Origin: Asterella californica
Lineage: Eukaryota > Streptophyta > Marchantiopsida > Marchantiales > Aytoniaceae
Length of the DNA stretch: 64,000 bases
Assembly (NCBI GenBank): GCA_036924285.1
Contig: JAYKYS010000015.1
Span: forward strand, 10,168,001 to 10,232,000
Direction: 5' to 3'
The translations under genes and the position numbers were made by a program. Below the pieces are notes generated by a model, which had not been told where the DNA came from, made no database searches, and worked only from the letters and a program-made list of their open reading frames with translations. Shown here in pieces: positions 9,569 to 21,637 of this stretch. Each line of letters opens with the position of its first letter. The first letter of the stretch is position 1.

Positions 9569-11763
9569 TGTCGAGTTGAGAGTCTTTCTTGGGGAGGACG
9601 GACCTCCTGACTGTGATCGATCAGAGAAAAATGACCAGAAAAGAAAATAGGTTGCTGCTGACGATGTGATCTCAAAACACTGCTCCTTGTGCTCACCAAT
9701 TACAAAAACAAGCACTCAAACACACCCTGGGTACACACATAGGTCTCTCAAGATTCAATTAACTTTATTACAGTGTCGTCTGCACCACCAATTTCTCCAA
9801 CTGTACAGAAAATCTCTCTCTTCCTCTCCTGCGCACCTGTCTTCACCCGTCAAGCCAAAAGTCTACCCAGTACGTCTCAATCTGAACCTAATAGAGAAAT
9901 TCGAACCCCTGAATCTTATTCCTCTCCTTGCCCCAACTGAAACTCTCAGAAATCTGATCCAACGTCGATCAAAAGTCCCCTGTAGATTTCCAAACGATCT
10001 CTCAATAGAACTGTCTCCTGAGAGTAATTTCTCCCCAGAATAGTTTATTTAAACAACGTCCAAGCCTAAAACTCATGCCTCTCTCTCTTACGATGCTCTC
10101 CCAATTCAATCTGTCAGCAATTTGATCTTCCCCTAGCTTCTTAGCTTCTCCTGCGTATTCCGCTTCCGCTCTCTCAAAAAACCTTCCTTTGCAAAAAAAC
10201 TGTCCTCTCGATCCCAAGTCGCCGCAGGTATTTTACCTAAAAGTAAAGACCCCAGCTTAAGCTGCCTCCTGCTGTCCTTATCAATGACCTCCTTTTAAAC
10301 TCTAATTCTCCTCCTTCCGCCTTTGCTTCCACTGTTGCTGAAATCTTCCGCTTCAAGCTTCCGCTGTAATCTTCCGCTTCCGCTTCCGCTGTCGCTCCAC
10401 TATACTACAACGACGTAATCTTCCGCTTCAAGCTTCCGCGGTAATCTTCCGCTTCCGCTGTAGTTTTCCGCTTCTGCTATAATCTTCCGCTTCCGCTGTA
10501 ATATTCCGCTTCAAGCTTCCGCTTCCGCTGTAATATTCCGCTTCAAGCTTCCGCGGTAATCTTCTGCTTCCGCTGTAGTTTTCCGCTTCCGCTTCCACTG
10601 TCGCTCCACTATACTACAACGAAGTAATCTTCCGCTTCAAGCTTCCGCGGTAATCTCCCACTTCCGCTGTAGTTTTCCGCTTCTGCTATAATCTTCCGCT
10701 TCCGCTGTAATATTCCGCTTCAAGCTTCCGCTTCCGCTGTAATATTCCGCTTCAAGCTTCCGCGGTAATCTTCCGCTTCCGCTGTAATCTTCCGCTTCAG
10801 TTTTCCGTTGTAACCTTCCGCTTCCATTGTAATCTTTTGCTTTGATTTTAAGGCCCCATCTAAAGCTGTTCCTCTGCTGTCCTTATGCGTACATAATAAT
10901 CAACAAAAGTTTCCCGTGCCTTCGATGCCATCTTGATGCCACCCTGAATATACTACAAGCCATCCAATGTAGGCCGAAGTCCCAACACTTATGAGGCTGC
11001 CCCACAGGGCTCACAGCCCCCCCATATGCGCACCAGGTATCTCCCATAGTATATTCAGGATGGCATGCGGAGGCTTAGGCCAGGAAGCCCACGATTAAGG
11101 GAGATACCGATCTCCCGCTCCTAGATATGCAGGACGTGGCTGCATATCCAACATAGACTCCCTTCCGGGAGGCCAACATGCAGGAATAGGAACCAGAGGC
11201 CAGGGGGGATTGATCCTGAGACCACTTCCCTCCTAGGCAGGCGCCCTATCACTGGGATGGCCTTTGGTTCCGTTCAAGAAGGTAAAAACTTTTGTACATA
11301 TGTTTACCTGAAGAAAATTTTCTGTAAGATCTTTACTAGTCTTTCTTACACTAACTTCTCTATACAACTCCGTTTTTAATGAACAAGGAGTCAAAACTAT
11401 AGTATTTGTGAACACCTACACGCTCACGCTATCCTATTCTGAGTTCGAGTCACGAACCAGAATCGACAGATTTCCCTCTTTCACATATTTCACAGCCTAA
11501 AACTCGTACTAACTATTGCTTAAAACACTTTCTGTCAAAACTAGAAGCATGAGGTCGCTCTCCTCGTCGAGCTTTGCATTCTGGTGTCTCTCGACTCCTT
11601 TAGGGGTGATATTCTAACCCAAGCTTGGGGGCAGCTTGTCAAGCATAGCCCCAGCTTAGCTCCTGCCTAGCTTGTTAAGCTGCAGGGCAGCTTCCTTTAC
11701 ACAATATAGAAAAAAGTCTCTCTGCAATACTTTTCACTGTATAGACCTATGTACAATACGACA
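9569..11763 (-). repeat. 5' LTR of element B (2195 bp)
   Basis: TGTCG...CGACA on the - strand. It is an inverted, diverged copy of the LTR at 4696-6891 with the same modules: purine array (10320-10850), hairpin block, and tRNA-like block at 11189-11271. The two LTRs belong to different insertions, so their divergence does not date either one. Confidence 0.87.
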
Positions 11764-11979
11764 ACGTAGACGTGGAAGAAGATGTCTCAGTTGACGACCT
11801 CTCCTGTCCAAACCACTTCCAAGAACTCCACATCCTGATCTCCAAGATATCTAACTTTCTCAGTCTTTCTCTTGAAGAAAAGGTGGAGATACAGCTTCCC
11901 TAGAAGATGCTTCTTAGGCTCCCAGTAGGCTCTAGGCTTCCACCTTCTCTCCGTTCCTCCCCTGTCAATCTCATACGCG
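11764..11979. other. Unassigned stretch between LTR B and element C
   Basis: A 69-codon ORF on the - strand (11787-11996), rich in Lys, Arg and Trp, spans most of this stretch. I do not recognise it. The last part may be the diverged start of the gag of element C, since codons for a CIGN motif shared with element D begin near 11977. Confidence 0.3.
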
Positions 11980-14900
11980 TATGCATTGGAAACCATGAGA
12001 GGAAGAAAAAAGAGTGGGCGTCGCTATTATCTGATTTTCTAGAGGATATCACATAGACTTGGTATTAGGAACATAGAAGGAACAAGATTGAGGTTGATAC
12101 ATGAGAAAGCTTGACGGAGGCTCTAATTGAGAATTTTCTGCCGGATGAGAGCTATGAGAAGCTCATGACCGAGGTGACCTTCTTCAAGCAAGGAGATGCT
12201 GAGAAGGTGAAAGTGTACGCATAAAGGACCGAGAAGTTGGAGGCTCGTTTCAAGACTATATTGAAGAAGAGCGGTGATAATGTGGAGGTTACAATGGTGA
12301 GAATTGTGGCCATGCTTACCAAGAACTTTGTGGCAGGTCTGAAGCCTCAAATCAAAACTCAAGTGAAGTACGAGAAGCCCACCACTAAGACGAAGGCGAT
12401 TGAAATTGCAATCCGAATGAAAGAGAGTTTAGAGGATGATGATGTTCTTCTAGGAGAAGCAAAGGCGGCGAGTGTTGGCGGGACTACACTCGGTGGTAGA
12501 GCTGTTCAAAGGATCCCGACGCCTGCCGTGGTTGATGTCAACCCTCCGACGTCTAATGTTCAAGATGAATTGAGATAGATAATAGAAACATTGGCAGATC
12601 TGAAGATCAATGTAGTGCAATTGAAAGAGCGAAGGAATCAAGGAGGAGGAGGTGGCCAAAGAGGTTATGGAGGAGGTTTCAATCGGGGGTCTCAAAATGA
12701 ATTCAGTGGTATCTCGTACTACAGATGCGGCGATCCTCATTTCCAAAGAAATTGTCCACACTTCATCCAAAATGGAGGACGGAACAATGAAGATACAAGA
12801 GGAAACTTGAGAGAAGGAGTTCCGTCACAAAACAAAGACAAAGGAGTTGTCACAATCGATGCGATGAAGGTGCCAAATGTTTATGAGAGAGGAGAATGCT
12901 CTTACTCTTCTCAAGTGGAACTCTTAGTTCACGAGAGAAAGAGGACTAGGTTTTCGGAGGAACGTATGATCATAGGAGATTCTCAAAGTAGGAGCACTTG
13001 TTCCAGCACTATGTCTTCTTCTCAAAAGGAGCATAGGAAGAAGCTGGCGATGGAGGATTTTCACCATTTCAGTTGCTCAACCTAGATATGACGTAGTGGA
13101 GGATGTTGGCATGCAAAAAGTCAACATAACAGTGGGTCAATTGATTGCACTCAATCCAAGCTTGAGGAGAGAGCTTCGAGGAGGATTGAGCTCGAGAAAG
13201 ACCAAGAAGAAGAAATCTAAAGGCAATACCAACGTCTCAAGTGTGGGAGTTGGTGTAGTGGATGCTCAAGCCTTTGAGGTATACATAAAAGCATCCAAGA
13301 TCGAGGTTCGATTGAATGGACACTTTGTACCTGATGTGTTGGTGGACGGAGGTTCTGCTATGAATGCGATATCTGAATGTTTGATGAAGCGGTTGGGGAT
13401 GAAACTCACGAGAGCGGCGAGCATCATTGTTGGTATGGCAAACAAGCAGAGGGTGAGGCCTCTTGGAGTCTTGGAGAAAGTAGTGGTGTCAATTATGGGG
13501 GTACAAACTTTGATGTCTTTTCAAATTCTGAAAGATTCTAGCTATGACTTGCTCCTTGGAAAACCTTGGTCGAGAGTCGTTCGTACAACTGATAGATGAC
13601 ACAAAGGTTACTTGAGGATAGGACCTAGCAACCATCGAGTGAAGTTGTCTCTCTCAAGTGATGGTTGTGTCACTTTTGATTCTGATAGACCAACCAACGA
13701 CTATTGGGAATCAGAAATTGAAGATAGTGGAAGTGTCTCCGGAGTAGATACGGGTGGTTCTTCTGATGAGGAGACGTCAGAAGATGAGGAGTTTGATATA
13801 GACTGCATCACGCTTCATATTGGAGCTATTGATTTGCTCTCTCGTCCACCTGAGGAGCTAGAGCGAAGACTCGCAACTATCAAATTTGGTCCCAAGGTGA
13901 CTTCGGAGGAGACGAGAAGATTCTTGGAGATATTTAGAAAGTACATCCACGTGTTTGCTTTCAGCTATAAGGATATGAAGGAAGTGACATTGGAGACGCA
14001 CAAGATCGACATGGAGGAGGACGTGAGATCTGTTCGACAAAAGCAATGATCGTCAAAGAAGAGATTGATAATTGAAGGAAGCTGGGTTCATTTATGAAGT
14101 GGAGAATTCAGAAGGGATATCACCTATTGTGATCGTGAAGAAGAAGAACGATAAGCTTCACGTATGTGTGGATTATAAGAAGTTGAATGCGGTCACGAAG
14201 AAGGATTATTATCCGTTGTCATTCATCGACGAGATCTTGGAAGAAGTCGTAGGTCACGAATGGTACAGTTTTGGAGATAGTTATAGTGGATACAACCAGA
14301 TTCTCATAGTACTGGAGCATCAACACTTAACGATCTTCACTACTCCGTGGGGTACATTGCGTTTCGCATGATGCCATTCGGGTTATGTAATGCTCCAGCC
14401 ACTTTTCAACGATTCATGAACAAAGAGTTCGAACCGTTTCTTGGGAAGTTTGTTAGAGACTTCATTGATGACTTTTATGTGTATGGACGAAAGGAGGATC
14501 ACTTTGATCATCTGATCAAAGTCTTAGAGCGATTGGAGCAAGCTAATGCATCTTTGAATCCAAAAAAATTGCATTTTTGGATACGAGGAGGGTTTGTTGT
14601 TGGAGCACATCGTCTCCAAAAATGAAATAAGAGTGGATCCAGACAAGATGAAGAAGATAATCGAACTACCATTCCTTACTAGCTTGACCAAGTTGAGACA
14701 ATTTCTTGGGATGGTGGGATATTATCATAGATTCATCTCATCTTTTTCCAATAAAGCTCAATCATTGACCAACTACATGAAGAAAGGTATAGTCTTCGAG
14801 CTGATACTCCATGACCAAAAGACTAAGGAGGCATTTGAAAAGTTGAAGAAGGCACTGGTGATAGTTCCAATCCTCGCCAAACTTGACTGGAGTAAATCAT

Positions 14901-15607
14901 TCATTGTTTAGACTGATGCATCCAATGTTGCGATTGGATGTATCTTGAGTCGGTTAGATGAGAATGGACATGACCATCCAGTAGCTTATGCTAGTAAACA
15001 GATGGTGCAAGATGAGAAGAACTATTCCGTAACAGAGAGAGAAGTGTTGGCCGTAATCTTTGCTTTGAAGAAGTTTCGGCACTAATTGGTAAGAGGAAAA
15101 TTTTCTATAGTGATTGATCACAAAGCTTTGAAGTACATCTTCAATAAGCCCAATGCAGAGAGGAGGATAGCTCGGTGGAAGATCCTCATGGCAGAATATG
15201 ATTACATCATTGAGGATAGACCGGGGAGGAAGCATGCCAATGCAGATTTGTTGTCCAGAGCTTATGACGGATTGGGAGAAGAAGAAATAAATGATACTTT
15301 TCTTGATGAAGACTTGATGACCATCACGTTGAGCAGCGAGGTACCGGAAGAGTACAAGGAGGTGTGGAATTTTCTTTCTGATGGTTCATTTCCTGAAGAC
15401 ATGCGAGTGAGAGAGAGGAATGCTCTAAGGAGGAGGTGTAAGCCATACACCATCGTCGAAGGAGTTCTTTTCCATCAAGGTGCTGATGGATTGCTACGAC
15501 GAGCTGTGGGCAAGGGAGAAGTTGCGAGGTTGATGCTAGAGTTTCATGATGGACCTGTATGTGGTGGCCACTTCGCTGGTAAGGTGACGGCTTTCAAGAT
15601 CTTGGAC
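11980..15607 (+). pseudogene. gag-pol relic of element C, 5' part
   Basis: Homologous throughout to the intact 1628-residue polyprotein of element D. Recognisable are gag (from a CIGN/KEEW region), a zinc knuckle whose first Cys is now Tyr (YYRCGDPHFQRNC, about 12718-12757), protease LVDGGSAMNAIS near 13340, RT with FIDD near 14465, RNase H TDAS near 14912, and the start of integrase HHCC near 15540. It is broken by several stops (for example near 12024, 12222, 12576, 13597, 14908 and 15084) and frameshifts, so it cannot make a protein. It ends at 15607 where D is inserted. Confidence 0.85.
15604..15607. repeat. Target site duplication GGAC, left of element D
   Basis: GGAC precedes the left LTR of D and recurs at 24373-24376 after the right LTR. 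Removing D and one copy restores the element C reading register. Four bases is one fewer than the usual five for this superfamily. Confidence 0.75.
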
Positions 15608-16523
15608 TGTAAACCCTCCGCGGTCCTAACGATCAACTACCCCCCGATCTCTCAACCTCCACGATCGTCATCCACGAATCTGCAACTGTCGGGCCTGTCT
15701 CTCACTCAGGGGTCACCTCTGATGGCTTTGATGGAAGCACACCATGAATCTTGAAGGGAAAAATGCTAAGTTCACTCTCATTCATACACCCACAAACTTA
15801 TCAACTAAAATCTCCATAATCTCATCCACTAAAATCCTCCATTCTAACGACGTCTCTCAAGTTCTCACATGCTAAAAATATCCCACACTCTCTATATTAC
15901 TCAAGTTGTCATTACGACGATGTGAAAACAAGGATGAGGAGCTCTTCTCTACTCCTCTATTTATACATTCTAGGTTTTTACTTTGGTACCCTCCGGTAAC
16001 TCAGCCGTAACTACTTTTACCGGGTTTTACTAAGATATTACTTAAGGTAAAAGCATTGATCACATGGGCTTTTTACCTTTTCACATGGGCTTATTCCTTC
16101 AAAGTCAACAACTTCTAGAAGGATTCTGGAATATTCTCAAGGAATCTCGAATTTCCACCCCCCCTCTACACTAGGACCCACTAAAAAGGAAACATGTGGA
16201 ATCTCTTCTTGTTTTTAATGCCCACAAAGTCCACAACTTTAATCCAACCACTAATATCAAGTCAAAAAGGAGATAAGGGATACTTTCCACCCCCTTTCTA
16301 CCTTTTAGACAAGATGACAAGATAGTAGTGCTCACTCTTTAGCAAATATCTGAATTCTGCCAAAAGTACAGCTAAGTTTAACCATAACTAACTTTTAGCT
16401 AGTCATGACTAACTTGATATCTCCTAAAAGTACTTTGGCAGTAAATAAACATTCTCAACACTTAGTTAGAACTAAACACCTTACTAATAGATAAACTTCC
16501 TATGTGTAACATAGGTCGTTACA
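15608..16523 (-). repeat. 3' LTR of element D (916 bp)
   Basis: TGTAACGACC...GGTTTACA on the - strand. It is indistinguishable by eye from the copy at 23457-24372. It contains a TATAAATA box near 15958-15965 on the - strand. Confidence 0.93.
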
Positions 16524-16538
16524 TTTTACCCCCGGACT
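16524..16538 (-). other. Polypurine tract of element D
   Basis: AGTCCGGGGGTAAAA on the - strand abuts the 3' LTR; the element C relic has a diverged counterpart before 25430. Confidence 0.75.
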
Positions 16539-19500
16539 AAATTTTCGCTCCGTCCTCGGAGTGAAGAGAGAACTTCCGTCGATGAAACAACTTCAACTTG
16601 TCATGGTTGACCCGATCGAATCTCCTTCCTCCCAGCTCCTGAAGGTCATATGTGAAGTTGCTCCACACCTTATCTACAACAAAAGGACCAAAATATCTCG
16701 GAAGAAACTTCTTCCTAGCCCTCTTGAATCTGATAGCATCATACAACATAACCCAATCTCCGACTTGAAAAGGTTTTACCTCCCTCTTGCCCAACCGTTT
16801 GTCGTAACTCTTCTTTTGATACGCCTGAGCTCGTTCCATCCGGATCATTGCTACCGCTCGGGTCTCTTCCAACTCCATGAGTTGCTCCCTTCTTGATCTG
16901 ACCACGTCTTCTCCTCTCGACCTCTTCAACTTTCGTTGAATAGTTTGAAAAGTATCCAATTCGAATTGGATCGGCAACTTGGACTCCACTCCATAAACCA
17001 GTCGAAATGGGGAGTACCCAGTAGAAGTCTTTGTTGTCGTTCGATACTCCCATAAGATAGCATGTAGCCTCTTATCCCAAGTATGTTTCGCAGTCTCAAC
17101 ACCAGCATCTTTGGCGAGCATCATACAAAGTGTAAGATTGGTCTTCTCCGCAAGACCATTAGCATTTGGTTTGTATGAGGTCGTTACTCGTGGCTTGATA
17201 GAAAAGTGTTGTAGCATAGCAGTAGTCATGCTCCCTACAAACTCTCCTCCTCTATCTGAGACCAACTCTAACGGACATCCAAATCTTGTGATGATCCTCT
17301 CCCATAAGAATCTACCGACTTCTGTTTCATTGGTCTCTCTCAAAGGTCTAGCCTCTACCCACTTGGTACAATAGTCAGTGGCGACTACAATGTATCTATT
17401 GCCTCGAGGTGTCTTATTAAGAGGACCTACAAAATCAATACCCCACTTCTCAAATGGTCCTAACACGGGAATTGATCTTAACGGAGGTGTTCTAGTAGAC
17501 TTCAGAGCAAATGCTTGACATACGTCGCAAGTTTTGCAATAGTCTAAACACTCTTTGAAAATCCCTCTCCAGTGGTAACCCGCATCCAAAATCTTGAAGG
17601 CTGTTATCTTACCAGCAAAGTGACCTCCGCAAACAGTTCCGTCGTGAAACTCGTGCATTAGCTTGAATGCCTCCTTCTGACCAACTGCTCTCCTTAGTAA
17701 CCCATCTGCTCCTTGATGAAACAGAATTCCCTCTACCATGGTGTAAGGTTTGCATCTCTTGATCAACGCGTTACGTTCTCGGGTATGCATACCTTCTGGA
17801 AAAGAGCCATCTACAAGGAAACTCCAGATTTCCTTGTACTCGTCCGGTATCTCCTCGATGCTTGTGATGGTCATCAGATGCTCGTCTGGAAATGAATCAT
17901 CAAACGGTTCTTCTCCCTCATCATCATAAGCCCTTGACAAAAGATCAGCATTCGCATGCTTCTTCCCTGGTCTATCTTCGATCACATAATCGTATTCTGT
18001 TAGAAGGATCTTCCAACGAGCAATACGACCTTCGGCATTAGACTTATTAAAGATATACTTTAAAGCCTTGTGATCTGTGACTATGGAAAATTTCCCTCCT
18101 AGCAAGTAGTGTCGAAATTTCTTCAATCCAAAGATCACCGCTAATCCTTCTCGTTCAGTCACGGAGTAATTCTTCTCCGCTGGAACCATCTGCCTACTAG
18201 CATAAGCTATAGGATGATCATGCCCATCTCCATCTAGCTGACTTAATGTACATCCGATTGCTACATTGGAGGCATCCGTATACAGAATAAATGCTTTACT
18301 CCACTCAGGTTTAGCAAGTATAGGAGCTGTCACTAATGCCTTTTTCAGCTCCTCAAATGCTTCCTTTGCCTTCTGATCATGCACTATCAAGTCAAAATCA
18401 ACTCCCTTCTTCATGTACATAGTCAAAGCTATTGCTTTGTTTGAGAAGGAAAAGACAAACCTACGATAATATCCAACCATGCCAAGAAACTGCCTCAACT
18501 TTGTCAAGTTGATCGGAAATGGAAGATCCACAATCTTCTTCACCTTCTCAGGATCTACCGCAATCCCATTCTTGGAAATGATGTGCCCTAACAGCAGACC
18601 TTCTTCGCAGCCAAAGATGCACTTCTCTGGATTTAGAGAAGCGTTGGCTTGCTCCAACCGCTGCAAAACTTTGATCACATGATCAAAGTGGTCCTCCTTT
18701 CGTCCGTACACACAGAAATCGTCAATGAAATCCCGAACAAACTTCCCTATGAATGGTTCAAACACCTTGTTCATGAACCTCTGAAACGTGGCCGGAGCAT
18801 TACACAGTCCGAATGGCATCACTCGAAATGCAAATGTTCCCCAAGGAGTAGTGAAAGTAGTCAACTGCTGGTACTCCTGTGCTATCTTGATCTGGTTGTA
18901 TCCACTATAACCATCACCAAAGCTGTACCACTCATGACCGGCAACTTCCTCCAAAATCTCATCTATAAATGGTAGAGGATAATAGTCCTTCTTGGTAACT
19001 GCATTCAGCTTCTTATAGTCTATGCACACTCGCAGCTTACCATTCTTCTTCTTGACAATCACAATGGGTGAAACCCATTCTGAGTTCTCCACCTCATAGA
19101 TGAAACTCGCCTCCTTCAACTTGTCTATCTCCTCCTTGACCATCATTGCCGTTGTAGGATTGACCCTTCTCTGCTTCTGTCGAACTGGTCTTGCGTTCTC
19201 CTCCAATTCGATTCGATGAGTCTCGAGGGTCACCTCCTTCAAATCCTTGTAGCTGAAAGCAAACACATGGATATATTTTCGAAATATATCTAGGAATCTA
19301 CTTTTCTCTTCTTGAGTGACATTGATACCAAACTTCAGGGTAGAGAGTCTTCTCACAATCTCTGTCTCACTCAACTCTTCTTTGTCAGGATCTTTCTCCA
19401 CTGCTGGTCGAGGCAACAAGTCAATAGCACTAAGCTGATGTACTGATTCGTCTCGACCAAATCCTTCATCCTCAGACGAGGATTCTTGGTCGTAAGAATC

Positions 19501-21423
19501 CCCAGTATCTACTTCCGAGACACTCTGATCATCCTCCGTATCAGATTCCCAGTAGTCACTAGTGGGTCTATCAGAGTCAGAAGTCACAACTCCAACACCC
19601 GAGAGAGGAACTATCACTCTATGATCTCTAGGCCCAATTCGTAAGTATCCCTTGTGCCACCTATCCGTGGTGCGCACAGCTCTCAACCAAGGCCTACCTA
19701 GGAGCAAATCATAACTAGAGTCCTTTAACACTTGAAAGGACATCAATGTTTGAACTCCCATCACAGACACGACCACCTTCTCTAACACACCAAGAGGTCT
19801 TACCCGTTGCTTGTTAGCCATCCCCACGACAATGCTAGCCGGGCGAGTTGGTTCCATTCCCAACTTCTTCATCAACCTCTCCGATATGGCGTTTACAGCC
19901 GACCCTCCATCCACCAATACGTCAGAGACGTAGTGACCATTCAATCGGACTTCAATCTTTGAAGCCCTAGTGCATACCTCTGAAGCATGCACATCCACCA
20001 CACCAACTCCCACTGACTTTGATGTCTTGCTCTTGGGTTTCTTCTTCTTGCTTCTCTTAGAACTCAGTCCTCCTCTAAGTTCCCTTCGTAAGCTGGGATT
20101 AAGTGCGATCAGTTGTCCAACAGTGATGTTGGCTTTCTGAGCACCCACATCTTCAACCACATCATATCCCGCTTGGGAAGATGAAATGGTGAAATCCGCC
20201 ATCCCCAGCTTCCTTCTTGGCTCCCTTGGTGTACTCGAAACATTACTCGAATGAGTACTTCTACTTGCTGACTCCTCCATGAAAACCGGTTCATCAGAAA
20301 ATCGAGTTCTTTTTCTTTCTTGAGCTAAAAGCTCCACCGGTGCATGAGAAGAGTTTGAACTCTCTCCTTTCTCGTAGATGGGATCTCGCACGACATCGAT
20401 AGTAGCCACCCCTTTGTCTCGTCCTTGTGATGGATTTCCTCCACCCACATTCATTCTGACAGCTTCGGCACCTCTTGCTCCGTTGTTAGGACAATTTCGC
20501 TGGAAATGAGAACCTCCACACGTCCAACAAGTGATTCCTCCAAAGTAACCTTGGTTGCCTCCAAAGTTACCTTGATTTCCTCGGTTGGGATTGTTGTCGT
20601 AACCTCTTTGACCTCCTCCTCCACCTTTGTTCCTCCATTCTCGTAACTGCACCACATTTATCTTGAGATCCGCAAGAGTGTCAGTGATGCTCTTCAGCTC
20701 GGCATGAAAATCAGAGGTGGCAGTAGACATCGTTGTTGGGACAAACGGTCTTGGCACCACCGTTGGAGTAGGAGCTGACGTTGAAGCAATCACCAATTGT
20801 GATGGTGCAGGTGCGATCGTTGTGGCTACACCAGGAGTCGGAGTTGACACCAGAGCAGCATGATGAGGTTGGATGATATCTCCTTCATCCAAACTCTCTT
20901 CCATATTTGTCGCTATCTTGATGGCCTCCGCTTTGGTTGCTGGCTTCTCGTACCTCACTTGGGTTCGAATTGAAGGTCTCAACCCTCCCACCAAGTTCTT
21001 GGTCAGCACTGCTCCAATCCCCGCCATCGTTAGTTCCACATTGTCTCCACTCTTCCGTAGGACCGTCCGAAACCGTTGCTCCAACTTATCCACCCTTTCG
21101 GCATATTGCCGAACTTTCTCGTCGTCACGTTGCTTCAAATGAGTAAGCTCCACCATGAGCTTCTCATAACTCTCTTCTGGAAGAAATTCTTCGATGAGTG
21201 CATTACTCAACGTCTCCCATGTGTCCTCAACTGCACCAGGTGTCTGGCTCTTCACTCGGTCTTCATACCACGTAAGAGCAAAATCTTCTAAAAACTCTGG
21301 CAGTAACAACACCCATTCTTCCTTCCTTCTCACGTTGTTTCCGATGCAACCCCTTTTGAAGTCTCGAACAAACGGTTCTACATCTTCATTGTCCTTCCCA
21401 TGAAACACGGGTAGCTTTCCCAT
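16537..21423 (-). CDS. Gag-Pol polyprotein of element D (1628 aa)
   Basis: A single uninterrupted frame encodes all replication functions. Gag spans about residues 1-180. A CX2CX4HX4C zinc knuckle lies at about 296-309 (CWTCGGSHFQRNC). Aspartic protease LVDGGSAVNAIS is near 502. RT covers about 760-960, with FGDGYSGYNQI and the catalytic FIDD near 898. RNase H has TDAS near 1047. The integrase HHCC region is at about 1254-1300. The DDE core follows: WGIDFVG near 1328, SDRGGEF near 1390 and the Glu in NGLAEKTN near 1424. The C-terminal region ends in a GPF/Y-like FGPFVV segment without a chromodomain. Gag and Pol share one frame, unlike in the A/B family. The ATG at 21423 is the first in frame after a ~2-kb leader. 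Confidence 0.95.
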   Translation of the reverse strand: MGKLPVFHGKDNEDVEPFVRDFKRGCIGNNVRRKEEWVLLLPEFLEDFALTWYEDRVKSQTPGAVEDTWETLSNALIEEFLPEESYEKLMVELTHLKQRDDEKVRQYAERVDKLEQRFRTVLRKSGDNVELTMAGIGAVLTKNLVGGLRPSIRTQVRYEKPATKAEAIKIATNMEESLDEGDIIQPHHAALVSTPTPGVATTIAPAPSQLVIASTSAPTPTVVPRPFVPTTMSTATSDFHAELKSITDTLADLKINVVQLREWRNKGGGGGQRGYDNNPNRGNQGNFGGNQGYFGGITCWTCGGSHFQRNCPNNGARGAEAVRMNVGGGNPSQGRDKGVATIDVVRDPIYEKGESSNSSHAPVELLAQERKRTRFSDEPVFMEESASRSTHSSNVSSTPREPRRKLGMADFTISSSQAGYDVVEDVGAQKANITVGQLIALNPSLRRELRGGLSSKRSKKKKPKSKTSKSVGVGVVDVHASEVCTRASKIEVRLNGHYVSDVLVDGGSAVNAISERLMKKLGMEPTRPASIVVGMANKQRVRPLGVLEKVVVSVMGVQTLMSFQVLKDSSYDLLLGRPWLRAVRTTDRWHKGYLRIGPRDHRVIVPLSGVGVVTSDSDRPTSDYWESDTEDDQSVSEVDTGDSYDQESSSEDEGFGRDESVHQLSAIDLLPRPAVEKDPDKEELSETEIVRRLSTLKFGINVTQEEKSRFLDIFRKYIHVFAFSYKDLKEVTLETHRIELEENARPVRQKQRRVNPTTAMMVKEEIDKLKEASFIYEVENSEWVSPIVIVKKKNGKLRVCIDYKKLNAVTKKDYYPLPFIDEILEEVAGHEWYSFGDGYSGYNQIKIAQEYQQLTTFTTPWGTFAFRVMPFGLCNAPATFQRFMNKVFEPFIGKFVRDFIDDFCVYGRKEDHFDHVIKVLQRLEQANASLNPEKCIFGCEEGLLLGHIISKNGIAVDPEKVKKIVDLPFPINLTKLRQFLGMVGYYRRFVFSFSNKAIALTMYMKKGVDFDLIVHDQKAKEAFEELKKALVTAPILAKPEWSKAFILYTDASNVAIGCTLSQLDGDGHDHPIAYASRQMVPAEKNYSVTEREGLAVIFGLKKFRHYLLGGKFSIVTDHKALKYIFNKSNAEGRIARWKILLTEYDYVIEDRPGKKHANADLLSRAYDDEGEEPFDDSFPDEHLMTITSIEEIPDEYKEIWSFLVDGSFPEGMHTRERNALIKRCKPYTMVEGILFHQGADGLLRRAVGQKEAFKLMHEFHDGTVCGGHFAGKITAFKILDAGYHWRGIFKECLDYCKTCDVCQAFALKSTRTPPLRSIPVLGPFEKWGIDFVGPLNKTPRGNRYIVVATDYCTKWVEARPLRETNETEVGRFLWERIITRFGCPLELVSDRGGEFVGSMTTAMLQHFSIKPRVTTSYKPNANGLAEKTNLTLCMMLAKDAGVETAKHTWDKRLHAILWEYRTTTKTSTGYSPFRLVYGVESKLPIQFELDTFQTIQRKLKRSRGEDVVRSRREQLMELEETRAVAMIRMERAQAYQKKSYDKRLGKREVKPFQVGDWVMLYDAIRFKRARKKFLPRYFGPFVVDKVWSNFTYDLQELGGRRFDRVNHDKLKLFHRRKFSLHSEDGAKI

Positions 21424-21472
21424 CTTGTAACTACTCTTTCTACTCTTCTAATCGTCGTGCAATAACTACTCG

Positions 21473-21637
21473 CTAAAAGAGTACGAACATCACCAATTCC
21501 ATTCGCGAATAATCTACCATAGGTAAAATGAAAGGAAATGGTTGTAACAACACCTCTTGTGCCATCTCTTCCCCCAAGGTAATCATGAGTCTGAGTCGCA
21601 TCACCGCCTTCTCCACCATCCGAATGACGATCTCCAT
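21473..21637 (-). CDS. Small leader ORF of element D (54 aa)
   Basis: An ATG overlaps the stop of the preceding 158-codon ORF (TGATG, one shared base). The ORF ends 50 bases before the gag-pol ATG. It is Met- and Val-rich with no recognisable domain. Only the stop-start overlap suggests it might be translated. Confidence 0.3.
   Translation of the reverse strand: MEIVIRMVEKAVMRLRLMITLGEEMAQEVLLQPFPFILPMVDYSRMELVMFVLF

Larger units (their letters stand above)
6892..11763 (-). mobile_element. Ty3/gypsy element B (5' part, interrupted by A)
   Basis: On the - strand this runs from the 5' LTR (11763 down to 9569) through a short leader and a complete gag-pro, then stops abruptly just after the gag-pro stop codon where element A begins. 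The family is the same as A. B's pol and 3' LTR should lie to the left of A, outside the window. Confidence 0.85.

Noticed and set aside
4696..11763. Large palindrome (LTR A and LTR B inverted) as a single inverted duplication
   Set aside because: The sequence between the LTRs is gag-pro of one copy only, joined exactly at an LTR end. Insertion of A into B explains it without rearrangement.
12123..12362. - strand ORFs inside element C
   Set aside because: Reverse-strand shadows of the decayed gag of C, which aligns clearly with element D on the + strand.
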